A program made the position numbers and the translations under genes. Under the pieces are notes generated by a model. It saw only the letters and a program-made list of their open reading frames with translations, was not told where the DNA came from and searched no databases. A stretch of DNA of 9,241 nucleotides from Kiritimatiellales bacterium (lineage in GTDB: Bacteria > Verrucomicrobiota > Kiritimatiellia > Kiritimatiellales > Pontiellaceae), in the NCBI GenBank assembly GCA_030630445.1, contig DAOVNC010000110.1, positions 1 to 9,241 on the forward strand, written 5' to 3'. Below, in pieces: positions 1 to 6,019 of this stretch (its first letter is position 1; each line of letters begins with the position of its first letter).

Positions 1-875
1 GGAATCGCCAGAATTGCGGAAGCAAAAATGATCGGCATAACGCCGGAATAGTTAACCCGCAGCGGCAGGTGCTGGGTTCCCCCCTGCATCATCTTGCGGC
101 CAACCATGCGCTTGGCAAACTGAACGGGCACCTTTTGTTGCGCCTGCGTCACCGCAACCACGCCGAGGATCACGAAGAAAATAAGCGCCAGCAACAGCAC
201 CAAATGGAAGGGTCCGATTTCAGCCACGCCGTCAACCGGAGTGAGCTTGTCGATCAGCGCCTTGACGGCCATGGGCATCCGGCTGATGATATTGACTGTG
301 ATGATGATGGAGATTCCGTTGCCAATGCCACGATCCGTGATCTGCTCGCCAATCCACATCAGTAGCAGCGACGCGGCAACCAGCGCCATCGCGGAAAGAA
401 GAATGAAGCCGGGGCCGGGAATACGAACCACGGAGGCAGGAATCCCGAAATACCCGCCGGATTGCAGGGCGGCCGCAATCGCCACGCCCTGAACGGTACA
501 GAGAATAACGGTCAGATAGCGGGTGTATTGCGTAATCTTCGCACGCCCCACATCACCTTCGCGAGCCAGCCTTTCCAAATGCGGAACCACGGCGGTCATC
601 AGCTGAATGATAATCGAAGCGCTAATGTACGGCATGATGCCGAGCGTTCCGATAGAGCACTGCAAGAGTGCGCCCCCGCTGAAAAGGTTGAACATTCCAA
701 CCAAACCGCCCTCTGCCCCGCCCGTTCCTTCAAAGAACTGGCGAATAGCCACCGCATCCACCCCGGGAAGCGGAACCGCGGCAATGAGCCGACAGACGAA
801 AATCAGACCCAGCGTAAAAAGAATGCGCTGTCTGAGTTCAGTAATCTTAAAGGTATTTAAAAAAGCGGAAAGCAT
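1..875 (-). CDS. secY: Preprotein translocase subunit SecY, 5' part (C-terminus lies outside the window)
   Basis: SecY is the channel-forming inner membrane subunit of the SecYEG translocon. The first 291 residues are present and the frame runs off the window at position 1, where about a third of the protein is missing. The start is the ATG at 873-875, with a GAGAGG ribosome binding site (886-891) ten bases upstream. Visible SecY features are a short cytoplasmic N-terminus followed by the first hydrophobic segment (about residues 18-36), the plug region with FSGGALLQCSIGTLGIMPYI (65-84), the GIGNGISIIITVNI stretch (183-196), and the cytoplasmic loop with QFAKRMVGRK (252-261) leading to LRVNYSGVMPIIFAS (272-286). 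It lies 22 nt after rplO, the classical end of the spc operon. Read-through from the ribosomal genes is the obvious mode of expression; no separate promoter is seen. Confidence 0.97.
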   Translation of the reverse strand, partial: MLSAFLNTFKITELRQRILFTLGLIFVCRLIAAVPLPGVDAVAIRQFFEGTGGAEGGLVGMFNLFSGGALLQCSIGTLGIMPYISASIIIQLMTAVVPHLERLAREGDVGRAKITQYTRYLTVILCTVQGVAIAAALQSGGYFGIPASVVRIPGPGFILLSAMALVAASLLLMWIGEQITDRGIGNGISIIITVNIISRMPMAVKALIDKLTPVDGVAEIGPFHLVLLLALIFFVILGVVAVTQAQQKVPVQFAKRMVGRKMMQGGTQHLPLRVNYSGVMPIIFASAILAI

Positions 876-897
876 GGGGATGTGGCCTCTCGGTTGT

Positions 898-1338
898 TTA
901 GACGATTTCGCAGCTGCCACCGGCAGCTTCAATCTTTTCCTTCGCCGTAGCGGAGAAAGCATTGACCTTGACGATCAGTTTCTTTTCCACGCTTCCATTT
1001 CCAAGAATCTTAACTCCGTCGAAACGACCGTTGACGAGCCCCTTTTCCTTGAGCAGTTCGATCGTGATTTCGGTGCCTTCGTCGAATTTCGCGAGGGCAT
1101 CGAGGTTGACCGGGACAAAGGTCTTGCGAGTAAAGTTGTTGAAACCGCGCTTGGGCAGCTTGCGCACGAGCGGCATCTGCCCACCCTCGAACAGCGGCTT
1201 GTGCACACTGCCAGTACGCGACATTTGACCTTTGTGGCCGCGGCCCGAGGTCTTGCCCTTGCCGGATGCCCGGCCACGACCTAGGCGGATCCTCCGATGC
1301 TTTGAACCTTCTGCTGTCTGCAATGAATGCAAATCCAT
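898..1338 (-). CDS. rplO: 50S ribosomal protein L15
   Basis: L15 binds 23S rRNA and joins late in large-subunit assembly. The 146-residue product is of usual length. It begins MDLHSLQTAEGSKHRRIRLG, then carries the Gly/Arg-rich extended arm (GRGRASGKGKTSGRGHKGQ, about residues 20-38) that reaches into rRNA. It ends with the globular L15 domain, including VKILGNG and FSATAKEKIEAAGG near the C-terminus, which match the family signature. An in-frame ATG exists at 1380 inside rpsE, but the ATG at 1336-1338 is preferred because GAGGA lies 7 nt upstream and the resulting N-terminus fits the family. It follows rpsE by 22 nt with no rpmD (L30) between them. Confidence 0.98.
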   Translation of the reverse strand: MDLHSLQTAEGSKHRRIRLGRGRASGKGKTSGRGHKGQMSRTGSVHKPLFEGGQMPLVRKLPKRGFNNFTRKTFVPVNLDALAKFDEGTEITIELLKEKGLVNGRFDGVKILGNGSVEKKLIVKVNAFSATAKEKIEAAGGSCEIV

Positions 1339-1360
1339 GACTAAATCCTCGTTGCTATGG

Positions 1361-1909
1361 TTAACCCTTGCGGGTTGCAAGTACTTCTTCCTTGGTGCGT
1401 AGCTGGCCCAAGGCCACCAAAGTGGCTTTCGTTACGTTCAGGTGGTTGTTGCTGCCCAGCGATTTCGCGAGGACATCGCGCACCCCGGCCAGTTCCAGCA
1501 CCGCGCGGCACGGGCCACCGGCAATAATTCCGGTACCTTCGGAGGCCGGGCGGATCAAAACCTGCGCACCACTGTATTTTCCGATGGCTTCGTGCGGGAG
1601 CGTGGTGCCACGCATGGTCACGGTGCTCAGGTTGCGCTTGGCCACTTCGCCGGCCTTGCGGATCGCTTCCGCAACTTCGGCCGCCTTTCCAAGCCCATAA
1701 CCTACGCGACCCTTGCGGTCGCCCACTACCACCAGTGCGCCAAAGCTGAAACGACGTCCGCCTTTAACCACTTTCGAGTTGCGGTTAATGTGAACCACCC
1801 GCTCTTCGAATTCCGATTTTTCCTTAAAATCCTTGCGGTCGCCGCGACCTCTGCCTTTGCGATTGTTCCGGTCGTTGCGACCCCTGCGTTCTGTGCGTTC
1901 TTCAGCCAT
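1361..1909 (-). CDS. rpsE: 30S ribosomal protein S5
   Basis: S5 sits at the mRNA entry side of the small subunit and contributes to decoding fidelity. The 182-residue protein has the double-stranded RNA-binding-like S5 domain starting at KVVKGGRRFSFGALVVVGD (residues 46-64), then GRVGYGLGKAAEV and the C-terminal domain with IIAGGPCRAVLELAGVRDVL. The start is the ATG at 1907-1909, with AAAGGAG 8 nt upstream; an upstream in-frame ATG at 1969 lies inside rplR and has no family support. Residues 1-32 are an Arg/Gly/Asp-rich segment, so the conserved core begins about 20 residues later than in E. coli S5 as I recall it. It lies 22 nt downstream of rplR. Confidence 0.98.
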   Translation of the reverse strand: MAEERTERRGRNDRNNRKGRGRGDRKDFKEKSEFEERVVHINRNSKVVKGGRRFSFGALVVVGDRKGRVGYGLGKAAEVAEAIRKAGEVAKRNLSTVTMRGTTLPHEAIGKYSGAQVLIRPASEGTGIIAGGPCRAVLELAGVRDVLAKSLGSNNHLNVTKATLVALGQLRTKEEVLATRKG

Positions 1910-1931
1910 GTGGAAAACTCCTTTAAAAAAA

Positions 1932-2267
1932 CTAGAACTTGAGTCCCGCTTCACGGGCGCTATCAGCAAGTGATTTCAGATTCGTGCCGAAAGCGAAACC
2001 GCCCCGGTCGAACACGACGGACTCGATGCCCTTGCCCTTGGCCAACTCGGCCGCCTTGGCTCCGAGCGCCTTGGCCGCTTCGGCACCCTTTCCTTCGGTC
2101 GAAGCACCCACGAGCGTAACCCGCGCATCATCGTCGATAAACTGCACCTGGAGGTGCTTGTTGGAACGGAACACCGCCATGCGGGGACGTTCAGCCGTGC
2201 CTTGGATCTTGTTGCGCACCCGCAGGTGACGGCGAATTCTACAATCTTTTTTTGTTTTAATGCTCAT
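1932..2267 (-). CDS. rplR: 50S ribosomal protein L18
   Basis: L18 binds 5S rRNA and, with L5, docks the 5S particle on the central protuberance. The 111-residue product shows a basic N-terminal tail, RPRMAVFRSNKHLQVQFIDD (residues 27-46), the alternating Ala/Lys helix region, VVFDRGG (84-90) and the terminal LADSAREAGLKF. The usually conserved YxYHGRV segment after DRGG reads FAFGTNL (91-97) at the same length, so His-Gly-Arg is replaced. I re-read this stretch on the DNA and the frame is intact. The ATG at 2265-2267 is only 2 nt after the rplF stop (TAA-CC-ATG), which suggests translational coupling to rplF. The stop is TAG. Confidence 0.97.
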   Translation of the reverse strand: MSIKTKKDCRIRRHLRVRNKIQGTAERPRMAVFRSNKHLQVQFIDDDARVTLVGASTEGKGAEAAKALGAKAAELAKGKGIESVVFDRGGFAFGTNLKSLADSAREAGLKF

Positions 2268-2269
2268 GG

Positions 2270-2806
2270 TTATGCAACCGCCTTGCCTTCTTTGCGGCGA
2301 ACCTGCTCGTCGGAGTAGCGCACGCCCTTGCCTTTGTACGGTTCAGCCGGAGAGTAGTCGCGAATACGTGCGGCCACTTGCCCGACCTGTTGTTTATCGA
2401 CCCCTTCGATCGTCACGGTGGTTCCGTTCTGGACCTCAACCTTGATTCCTTCCGGAATGCTGTAGATGATGTCGTGCGAGAAGCCGAGCGAAAGGACGAT
2501 GTCCATCCCCTTCATCTGGGCCTTGTAGCCAACGCCCTCGATCAAGAGTTCTTTCTTGTAGCCCTTTTCCACGCCGAACACCATGTTGTTGATCGTGCTG
2601 CGGACGGTGCCGAACATCGCCGCGCCATGCTTCGACTTGTCCGTGCGGGAAACCACAACGGAGTTGTCTTCGACCTTGACGGCGATGCAAGCGGGTGCCG
2701 TATATGCGGACTCGCCTTTTGCGCCTTTGACCGTAGCGGTCTGCCCGGACACTTCGACGTTTACGCCGGCGGGAATCAAAATTGGTTCTTTTCCTATTCT
2801 AGACAT
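2270..2806 (-). CDS. rplF: 50S ribosomal protein L6
   Basis: L6 lies at the base of the factor-binding stalk next to the sarcin-ricin loop and is needed for late 50S maturation. The 178-residue protein begins MSRIGKEPILIPAGV, as in the family. It holds two repeated alpha/beta domains (roughly 1-82 and 83-178) and carries the signature PAEPYKGKGVRY at 153-164. The ATG at 2804-2806 is preceded by AAGGGG with a 7-nt gap. The gene follows rpsH by 13 nt and abuts rplR with 2 nt between stop and start. Nothing is truncated. Confidence 0.98.
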   Translation of the reverse strand: MSRIGKEPILIPAGVNVEVSGQTATVKGAKGESAYTAPACIAVKVEDNSVVVSRTDKSKHGAAMFGTVRSTINNMVFGVEKGYKKELLIEGVGYKAQMKGMDIVLSLGFSHDIIYSIPEGIKVEVQNGTTVTIEGVDKQQVGQVAARIRDYSPAEPYKGKGVRYSDEQVRRKEGKAVA

Positions 2807-2819
2807 AGCTTAACCCCTT

Positions 2820-3218
2820 CTACCAGATGTAGCAGAGGACTTCGCCTCCGACGTTCTGTTTTCTGGCTTCGTTATCGGTCATAACCCCGGAAGAGGTACT
2901 CAAAATCGCGACTCCGATTCCACCCAGCACGCGCGGCACCTCGGCCGAAGCCACATATTTGCGGCAGCTTGGCTTGCTGATGCGGCGCAGGCCCTGAATA
3001 ACCGGTTCGCGCTCCACCGTGTATTTAAGGAAAACCTTGAGCACACTCTTTCCGTCCTCGTTTTCCATGGTGTAGTCCTTGATGAAACCTTCCGATTTCA
3101 GCAGACGTGCGACTTCGCTCTTCATCTTGGAGTGCGGCATCTGCACGATTTTCTTTTCCGCCATATTCGCGTTGCGAATGCGGGTCAACATGTCAGCAAT
3201 TGGATCCGTTAAAACCAT
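2820..3218 (-). CDS. rpsH: 30S ribosomal protein S8
   Basis: S8 is a primary 16S rRNA-binding protein of the central domain. In E. coli it is also the translational repressor of the spc operon; whether that applies here cannot be judged. The 132-residue protein opens MVLTDPIADMLTRIRNAN and carries LRRISKPSCRKYV (77-89). It ends with the family signature in PRVLGGIGVAILSTSSGVMT (95-114) and VGGEVLCYIW. The KPSCRKY segment has Ser where Gly is more usual. The ATG at 3216-3218 has a GAAGG site about 7 to 8 nt upstream. It follows rplE by only 14 nt, so the rpsN gene normally found between rplE and rpsH is absent. Confidence 0.98.
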   Translation of the reverse strand: MVLTDPIADMLTRIRNANMAEKKIVQMPHSKMKSEVARLLKSEGFIKDYTMENEDGKSVLKVFLKYTVEREPVIQGLRRISKPSCRKYVASAEVPRVLGGIGVAILSTSSGVMTDNEARKQNVGGEVLCYIW

Positions 3219-3232
3219 TTTAATACCTTCGC

Positions 3233-3781
3233 TTATTGATTGCTTGCTGCAAACGGCATGCCCATCAGCGTGAGAAGCTCCTTGGCCTCGCCATCGCTCT
3301 TCGCCGAAGTCACAAACGTGATATCCATACCGTGCACTTTCTTCACCTTGTCCGGGTCGATTTCAGGAAACACGGTTTGCTCCTGCATACCCATGGAATA
3401 GTTGCCCTGCCCATCGAATGAACTCCCGGGGATCCCGCGGAAGTCGCGGATCCGTGGCAACGCCACGTTCACGAGACGATCCATGAATTCATACATCCGG
3501 TTGCTGCGCAACGTTACCTTGGCCCCAATCGACATGCCTTCACGCAGCTTGAAGTTCGAGACACTGAGCTTCGCCTTGGTGATGACTGCTTTCTGTCCGG
3601 TAATCTTACCCAGATCGTCGGCAACCGCCTGAAGGACATCGCGGTCGTGGGCGACCGAGACGCACAGGTTCAGCACGATCTTCTCGAGCTTCGGCACCTG
3701 CATCTTGTTCTTGTAGCCCTGGGACTTGATCAGCTCCGGGGCCACCACATCTTTATATTTGGTTTTCATTGTTGGGACCAT
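3233..3781 (-). CDS. rplE: 50S ribosomal protein L5
   Basis: L5 binds 5S rRNA and forms an intersubunit contact at the central protuberance. The 182-residue product has the usual length. It shows ITGQKAVITKAKLSVSNFKL (60-79), LPRIRDFRGIPG (108-119), GMQEQTVFPEIDPDKV (131-146) and GMDITFVTSAKSDGEAKELL (151-170), all characteristic. The early N-M-G-V-G-E-A motif of the family reads NLCVSVA (38-44), confirmed on the DNA. Two close in-frame ATGs exist, at 3781 and 3769; the first is chosen because GGAGG lies 9 nt before it. It is separated from rplX by 42 nt containing a small inverted repeat. Confidence 0.98.
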   Translation of the reverse strand: MVPTMKTKYKDVVAPELIKSQGYKNKMQVPKLEKIVLNLCVSVAHDRDVLQAVADDLGKITGQKAVITKAKLSVSNFKLREGMSIGAKVTLRSNRMYEFMDRLVNVALPRIRDFRGIPGSSFDGQGNYSMGMQEQTVFPEIDPDKVKKVHGMDITFVTSAKSDGEAKELLTLMGMPFAASNQ

Positions 3782-3804
3782 CGAACTTGTCCTCCAAAAT
3801 TCTT

Positions 3805-3821
3805 GTTCCGATACCCGGAAC
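3805..3821 (-). other. Short inverted repeat in the rplX-rplE spacer
   Basis: On the transcribed strand, GTTCCG and CGGAAC form a perfect 6-bp stem around a 5-nt loop (GGTAT). The stem lies between the rplX stop and the rplE ribosome binding site. The downstream sequence is AAGAATTTT, which is not a clean U-tract, and the stem is short, so an intrinsic terminator is unlikely. It could be a small RNA hairpin that affects mRNA processing or rplE translation, or it could be chance. Confidence 0.3.
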
Positions 3822-3823
3822 GG

Positions 3824-4060
3824 TTATTCAGACACCTTAAGGTTTGAGATCGCAATCGTCGCTTCCATATCCACGACGCCGCCCTGCGGGTGGTCATCCG
3901 TCTTGCGCATATGCTTCTTCATAAAATTCACCCCTTCAACCAATGCACGCCCTGTGTGCGGGAGTATCTGGAGAACCTTACCGGACTTGCCCTTGTCATC
4001 GCCGGCGATCACGATAACCGTGTCGCCCTTCTTGATGTGGCATTTTACAACATTGTTCAT
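3824..4060 (-). CDS. rplX: 50S ribosomal protein L24, short form
   Basis: L24 is an assembly-initiating protein that binds the 5' end of 23S rRNA near the exit tunnel. The product has 78 residues. The KOW motif is clear (KKGDTVIVIAGDDKGKSGKV, residues 10-29), followed by VEGVNFMKKHMRKT and the conserved PQGGVVDMEATIAISNLKV. Typical bacterial L24 is about 100-105 residues and continues past this point with a Gly/Lys/Arg-rich tail; here a TAA stop comes directly after KVSE. Reading the following 42 nt in the other frames gives nothing like the missing tail, so a simple frameshift is not the explanation. The ATG at 4058-4060 has AGAGGA 7 nt upstream. It lies 21 nt after rplN. Confidence 0.95.
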   Translation of the reverse strand: MNNVVKCHIKKGDTVIVIAGDDKGKSGKVLQILPHTGRALVEGVNFMKKHMRKTDDHPQGGVVDMEATIAISNLKVSE

Positions 4061-4081
4061 CTTAAATTCCTCTCGATGCGC

Positions 4082-4447
4082 CTACAGCACTTCCGGCGCA
4101 AGCGATACAACCTTCATGAAGTCGGCATCGCGCAGTTCCCTGGCGACCGGCCCGAAAACACGTGTTCCACGCGGGTTGCCATTGTCGTCAATGATCACCG
4201 CGGCATTGCCGTCGAACCTCAGGCTGGAGCCATCTCGACGACGGATCGGGCTCTTGGTGCGAACGATCACTGCCCTGCAGAGCTCGCCCTTCTTTACAAC
4301 GCCATTAGGTTGCGCTTCCTTAACGGTTACCCGGATCACCTCGCCAACCCGCGCAAATTTGCGCTTGGTGCCAAGAACGCGAATGCACATGACACTGCGC
4401 GCCCCCGAGTTGTCCGCCACTTTTAAACGTGTTTGTTCCAAAATCAT
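4082..4447 (-). CDS. rplN: 50S ribosomal protein L14
   Basis: L14 is a beta-barrel protein at the subunit interface, forming bridges with the small subunit and providing the docking site for the silencing factor RsfS. The 121-residue product has full family length and matches throughout: RLKVADNSGARSVMCIRVLG (7-26), AVIVRTKSPIRRRDGSSLRF (59-78), NAAVIIDDNGNPRGTRVFGP (81-100) and the terminal MKVVSLAPEVL. The ATG at 4445-4447 has a TAGGG site about 9 nt upstream. It follows rpsQ by 11 nt and heads the spc-type gene order. The stop is TAG. Confidence 0.98.
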   Translation of the reverse strand: MILEQTRLKVADNSGARSVMCIRVLGTKRKFARVGEVIRVTVKEAQPNGVVKKGELCRAVIVRTKSPIRRRDGSSLRFDGNAAVIIDDNGNPRGTRVFGPVARELRDADFMKVVSLAPEVL

Positions 4448-4458
4448 CGAACTTAACC

Positions 4459-4725
4459 CTATTTGGAGGATTCAGAAATAATGTCCACCAGACGCCATCT
4501 TTTCAGGCGGCTCAGCGGGCGGGTTTCCATAACGCGAACAACGTCGCCGACCTTTGCACGGTTTTCTTCGTCGTGTGCATGGACTTTCTTCGACACACGG
4601 ATTTCCTTTCCGTAGAGCGGATGGCGAACACGACGCTCGATCATGACAATAATCGTCTTGTCGGCCTTATCGCTGCACACGCGGCCTTCGCGCGTTTTTC
4701 TCAGATGTCTTTTTGCCTCTTCCAT
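4459..4725 (-). CDS. rpsQ: 30S ribosomal protein S17
   Basis: S17 is an OB-fold protein that binds 16S rRNA early in small-subunit assembly. The 88-residue product carries the typical core: GRVCSDKADKTIIVMIERRV (14-33), HPLYGKEIRVSKKVHAHDE (35-53) and VGDVVRVMETRPLSRLKRW (59-77). The ATG at 4723-4725 is chosen over an in-frame ATG at 4773 inside rpmC, since GAGGGG precedes it by 7 nt and the shorter protein fits the family. The start lies 4 nt after the rpmC stop, and the ribosome binding site overlaps the end of rpmC, which suggests coupled translation. The stop is TAG. Confidence 0.98.
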   Translation of the reverse strand: MEEAKRHLRKTREGRVCSDKADKTIIVMIERRVRHPLYGKEIRVSKKVHAHDEENRAKVGDVVRVMETRPLSRLKRWRLVDIISESSK

Positions 4726-4729
4726 TCCT

Positions 4730-4921
4730 TTACCCCTCAACTTTCTGGTTCTGGATGGTTCTGATGCGGGCAATCAACCGGCGCAGATCCTTGATGCGCG
4801 CCGGGTTTTCGAGCTGTCCGGAAACCTGTTGCAACTTCAGGTTGAACTGCTCTTTCTTGATGTCCTGCAGCTGCTGATCCAGCTCTTCAATCGTCATTTC
4901 CTTGAGATCTTTTACCTTCAT
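4730..4921 (-). CDS. rpmC: 50S ribosomal protein L29
   Basis: L29 lies beside L23 at the exit of the nascent peptide tunnel, where trigger factor and SRP dock. The 63-residue protein is the expected small two-helix hairpin: MKVKDLKEMTIEELDQQLQD, then a central EQFNLKLQQVSGQLENPARI turn region, then LRRLIARIRTIQNQK. The ATG at 4919-4921 has AGGA about 7 nt upstream. It lies 15 nt after rplP and 4 nt before rpsQ, in the standard L16-L29-S17 order. Confidence 0.97.
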   Translation of the reverse strand: MKVKDLKEMTIEELDQQLQDIKKEQFNLKLQQVSGQLENPARIKDLRRLIARIRTIQNQKVEG

Positions 4922-4936
4922 ATCGAATCCTGTTGA

Positions 4937-5356
4937 CTAGTCGTGAGTGTGCCGCTGAACAAAGCGGACGCGAACCGGCAGCTTGGTGGCAGCCAGGCGC
5001 AGGCACTCTTTCGCGAGCGACTCCGGCACACCATCGAGTTCGAAGAGCATGGTGCCGGGTTTAATCACGGCAACCCATTGGTCAACAGCGCCCTTGCCCT
5101 TACCCATGCGAACTTCCAGCGGTTTTTTCGTAATCGGTTTGTCGGGGAAGATGCGAATCCACAGCTTTCCCTTACGTTTCATGGCACGGTTGGCCGCCAC
5201 ACGGCACGCTTCGATCTGGATCGCGCTGATCCAACCGCGTTCCAGCGACTGCAAGCCGTACTCGCCATAGGCGAGCTGGTTGCCCGTCATCGCGAGTCCC
5301 TTGCGCGAACCGCGCTGAACCTTCCTGAACTTAACTCTTTTTGGCATCAAAGGCAT
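4937..5356 (-). CDS. rplP: 50S ribosomal protein L16
   Basis: L16 helps position the aminoacyl-tRNA and organises the peptidyl transferase region late in 50S assembly. The 139-residue product has normal length. It shows MPKRVKFRKVQRG near the start, QIEACRVAANRAMKRKGKLW (47-66), IRIFPDKPITKKP (67-79), the EVRMGKGKG loop (81-89) and WVAVIKPGTMLFELDGV (94-110). Two in-frame ATGs lie close together; the one at 5354-5356 is preferred because TAGGAG lies 8 nt upstream, giving MPLMPKR rather than MPKR. It follows rpsC by 11 nt. The stop is TAG. Confidence 0.98.
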   Translation of the reverse strand: MPLMPKRVKFRKVQRGSRKGLAMTGNQLAYGEYGLQSLERGWISAIQIEACRVAANRAMKRKGKLWIRIFPDKPITKKPLEVRMGKGKGAVDQWVAVIKPGTMLFELDGVPESLAKECLRLAATKLPVRVRFVQRHTHD

Positions 5357-5367
5357 CGGTCAAACTC

Positions 5368-6000
5368 CTAGGCTTTCGTTTCGGCTTCCTTGCAGATCCA
5401 CACCTTGATTCCGATGATCCCTGCAACGGTATTTGCCTCTGTAGTTCCATAATCGATATTCGCGCGGAGCGTATGCAGCGGAATCTTTCCTTCCTTATAG
5501 CTTTCCGAACGCGCGATTTCCGCCCCGTTGAGGCGGCCGGCGACGAGGATCTTGATTCCCAAGGCGCCATTGTCCATCGCCATTTGGAGTGCACGCTTCA
5601 TGGCGCGACGGTGGGAAACGCGGCGCTCAAGCTGCATGGCCACATTCTCGGCCACGAGCTGGGCATCGGCATCCGGCCGCTTCACCTCGGCGATTTCGAT
5701 ATAGATTTCCTTGCCGGTGCGCTTGGCGAGCACCTCGCGAAGCTTATCGATATCCTCGCCTTTCCGACCTATCACCAACCCCGGACGAGCCGTCTTGATG
5801 GTTACTCGGATGCGGTTGGCATAGCGCTCGATGTAGATGTCCGATACCGCGGCATCCTTAAGACGGCCTGCGACCATCTCGCGGATATCGATATCCTCTT
5901 TCAACAATTTCCCAAAGTCCCGCTTGTCTGCGAACCAGCGCGAACGCCAGTCTTTGTTCAAAGCGAGCCGGAACCCAATTGGATTTACTTTTTGACCCAA
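5368..6000 (-). CDS. rpsC: 30S ribosomal protein S3, TTG start
   Basis: S3 forms part of the mRNA entry tunnel of the small subunit. The 210-residue product begins with the family N-terminus (M)GQKVNPIGFRL. It has a type II KH domain with the GRKG loop at 78-81 and the basic run RRVSHRRAMKRAL, in which R131, R132 and K135 sit at the positions linked to mRNA unwinding in E. coli S3. The C-terminal domain carries RLNGAEIARSE and LHTLRANIDYGTTEANTVAG. The start codon is TTG (plus-strand caa at 5998-6000), not ATG. AAAGGAG precedes it, with 6 nt between GGAG and the codon, and no alternative start lies between it and an upstream in-frame stop. It is 19 nt downstream of rplV. Confidence 0.97.
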   Translation of the reverse strand: MGQKVNPIGFRLALNKDWRSRWFADKRDFGKLLKEDIDIREMVAGRLKDAAVSDIYIERYANRIRVTIKTARPGLVIGRKGEDIDKLREVLAKRTGKEIYIEIAEVKRPDADAQLVAENVAMQLERRVSHRRAMKRALQMAMDNGALGIKILVAGRLNGAEIARSESYKEGKIPLHTLRANIDYGTTEANTVAGIIGIKVWICKEAETKA

Positions 6001-6015
6001 AACGGTCTCCTTTCG
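6001..6015 (-). promoter_or_regulatory. Ribosome binding site deciding the TTG start of rpsC
   Basis: Read on the minus strand, this stretch contains AAAGGAG followed by ACCGTT and then TTG. The strong Shine-Dalgarno match at optimal spacing, and the family-conserved GQKVNP directly after the TTG, fix the start despite the rare codon. Confidence 0.8.
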
Positions 6016-6019
6016 TCAA

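Noticed and set aside
607..1284. A 225-codon plus-strand open frame opposite secY and rplO
   Set aside because: Antisense to two clear genes; its composition follows from theirs.
3430..3453. Imperfect inverted repeat GGATCCCGCG / CGCGGATCC
   Set aside because: It lies inside the codons for the invariant RDFRGIPG segment of L5, has a one-base bulge, and is explained by coding constraint.
3726..4481. A 251-codon plus-strand open frame over rplE, rplX and rplN
   Set aside because: It spans three conserved genes and their spacers on the opposite strand and has no family resemblance; a mirror of the codon pattern.
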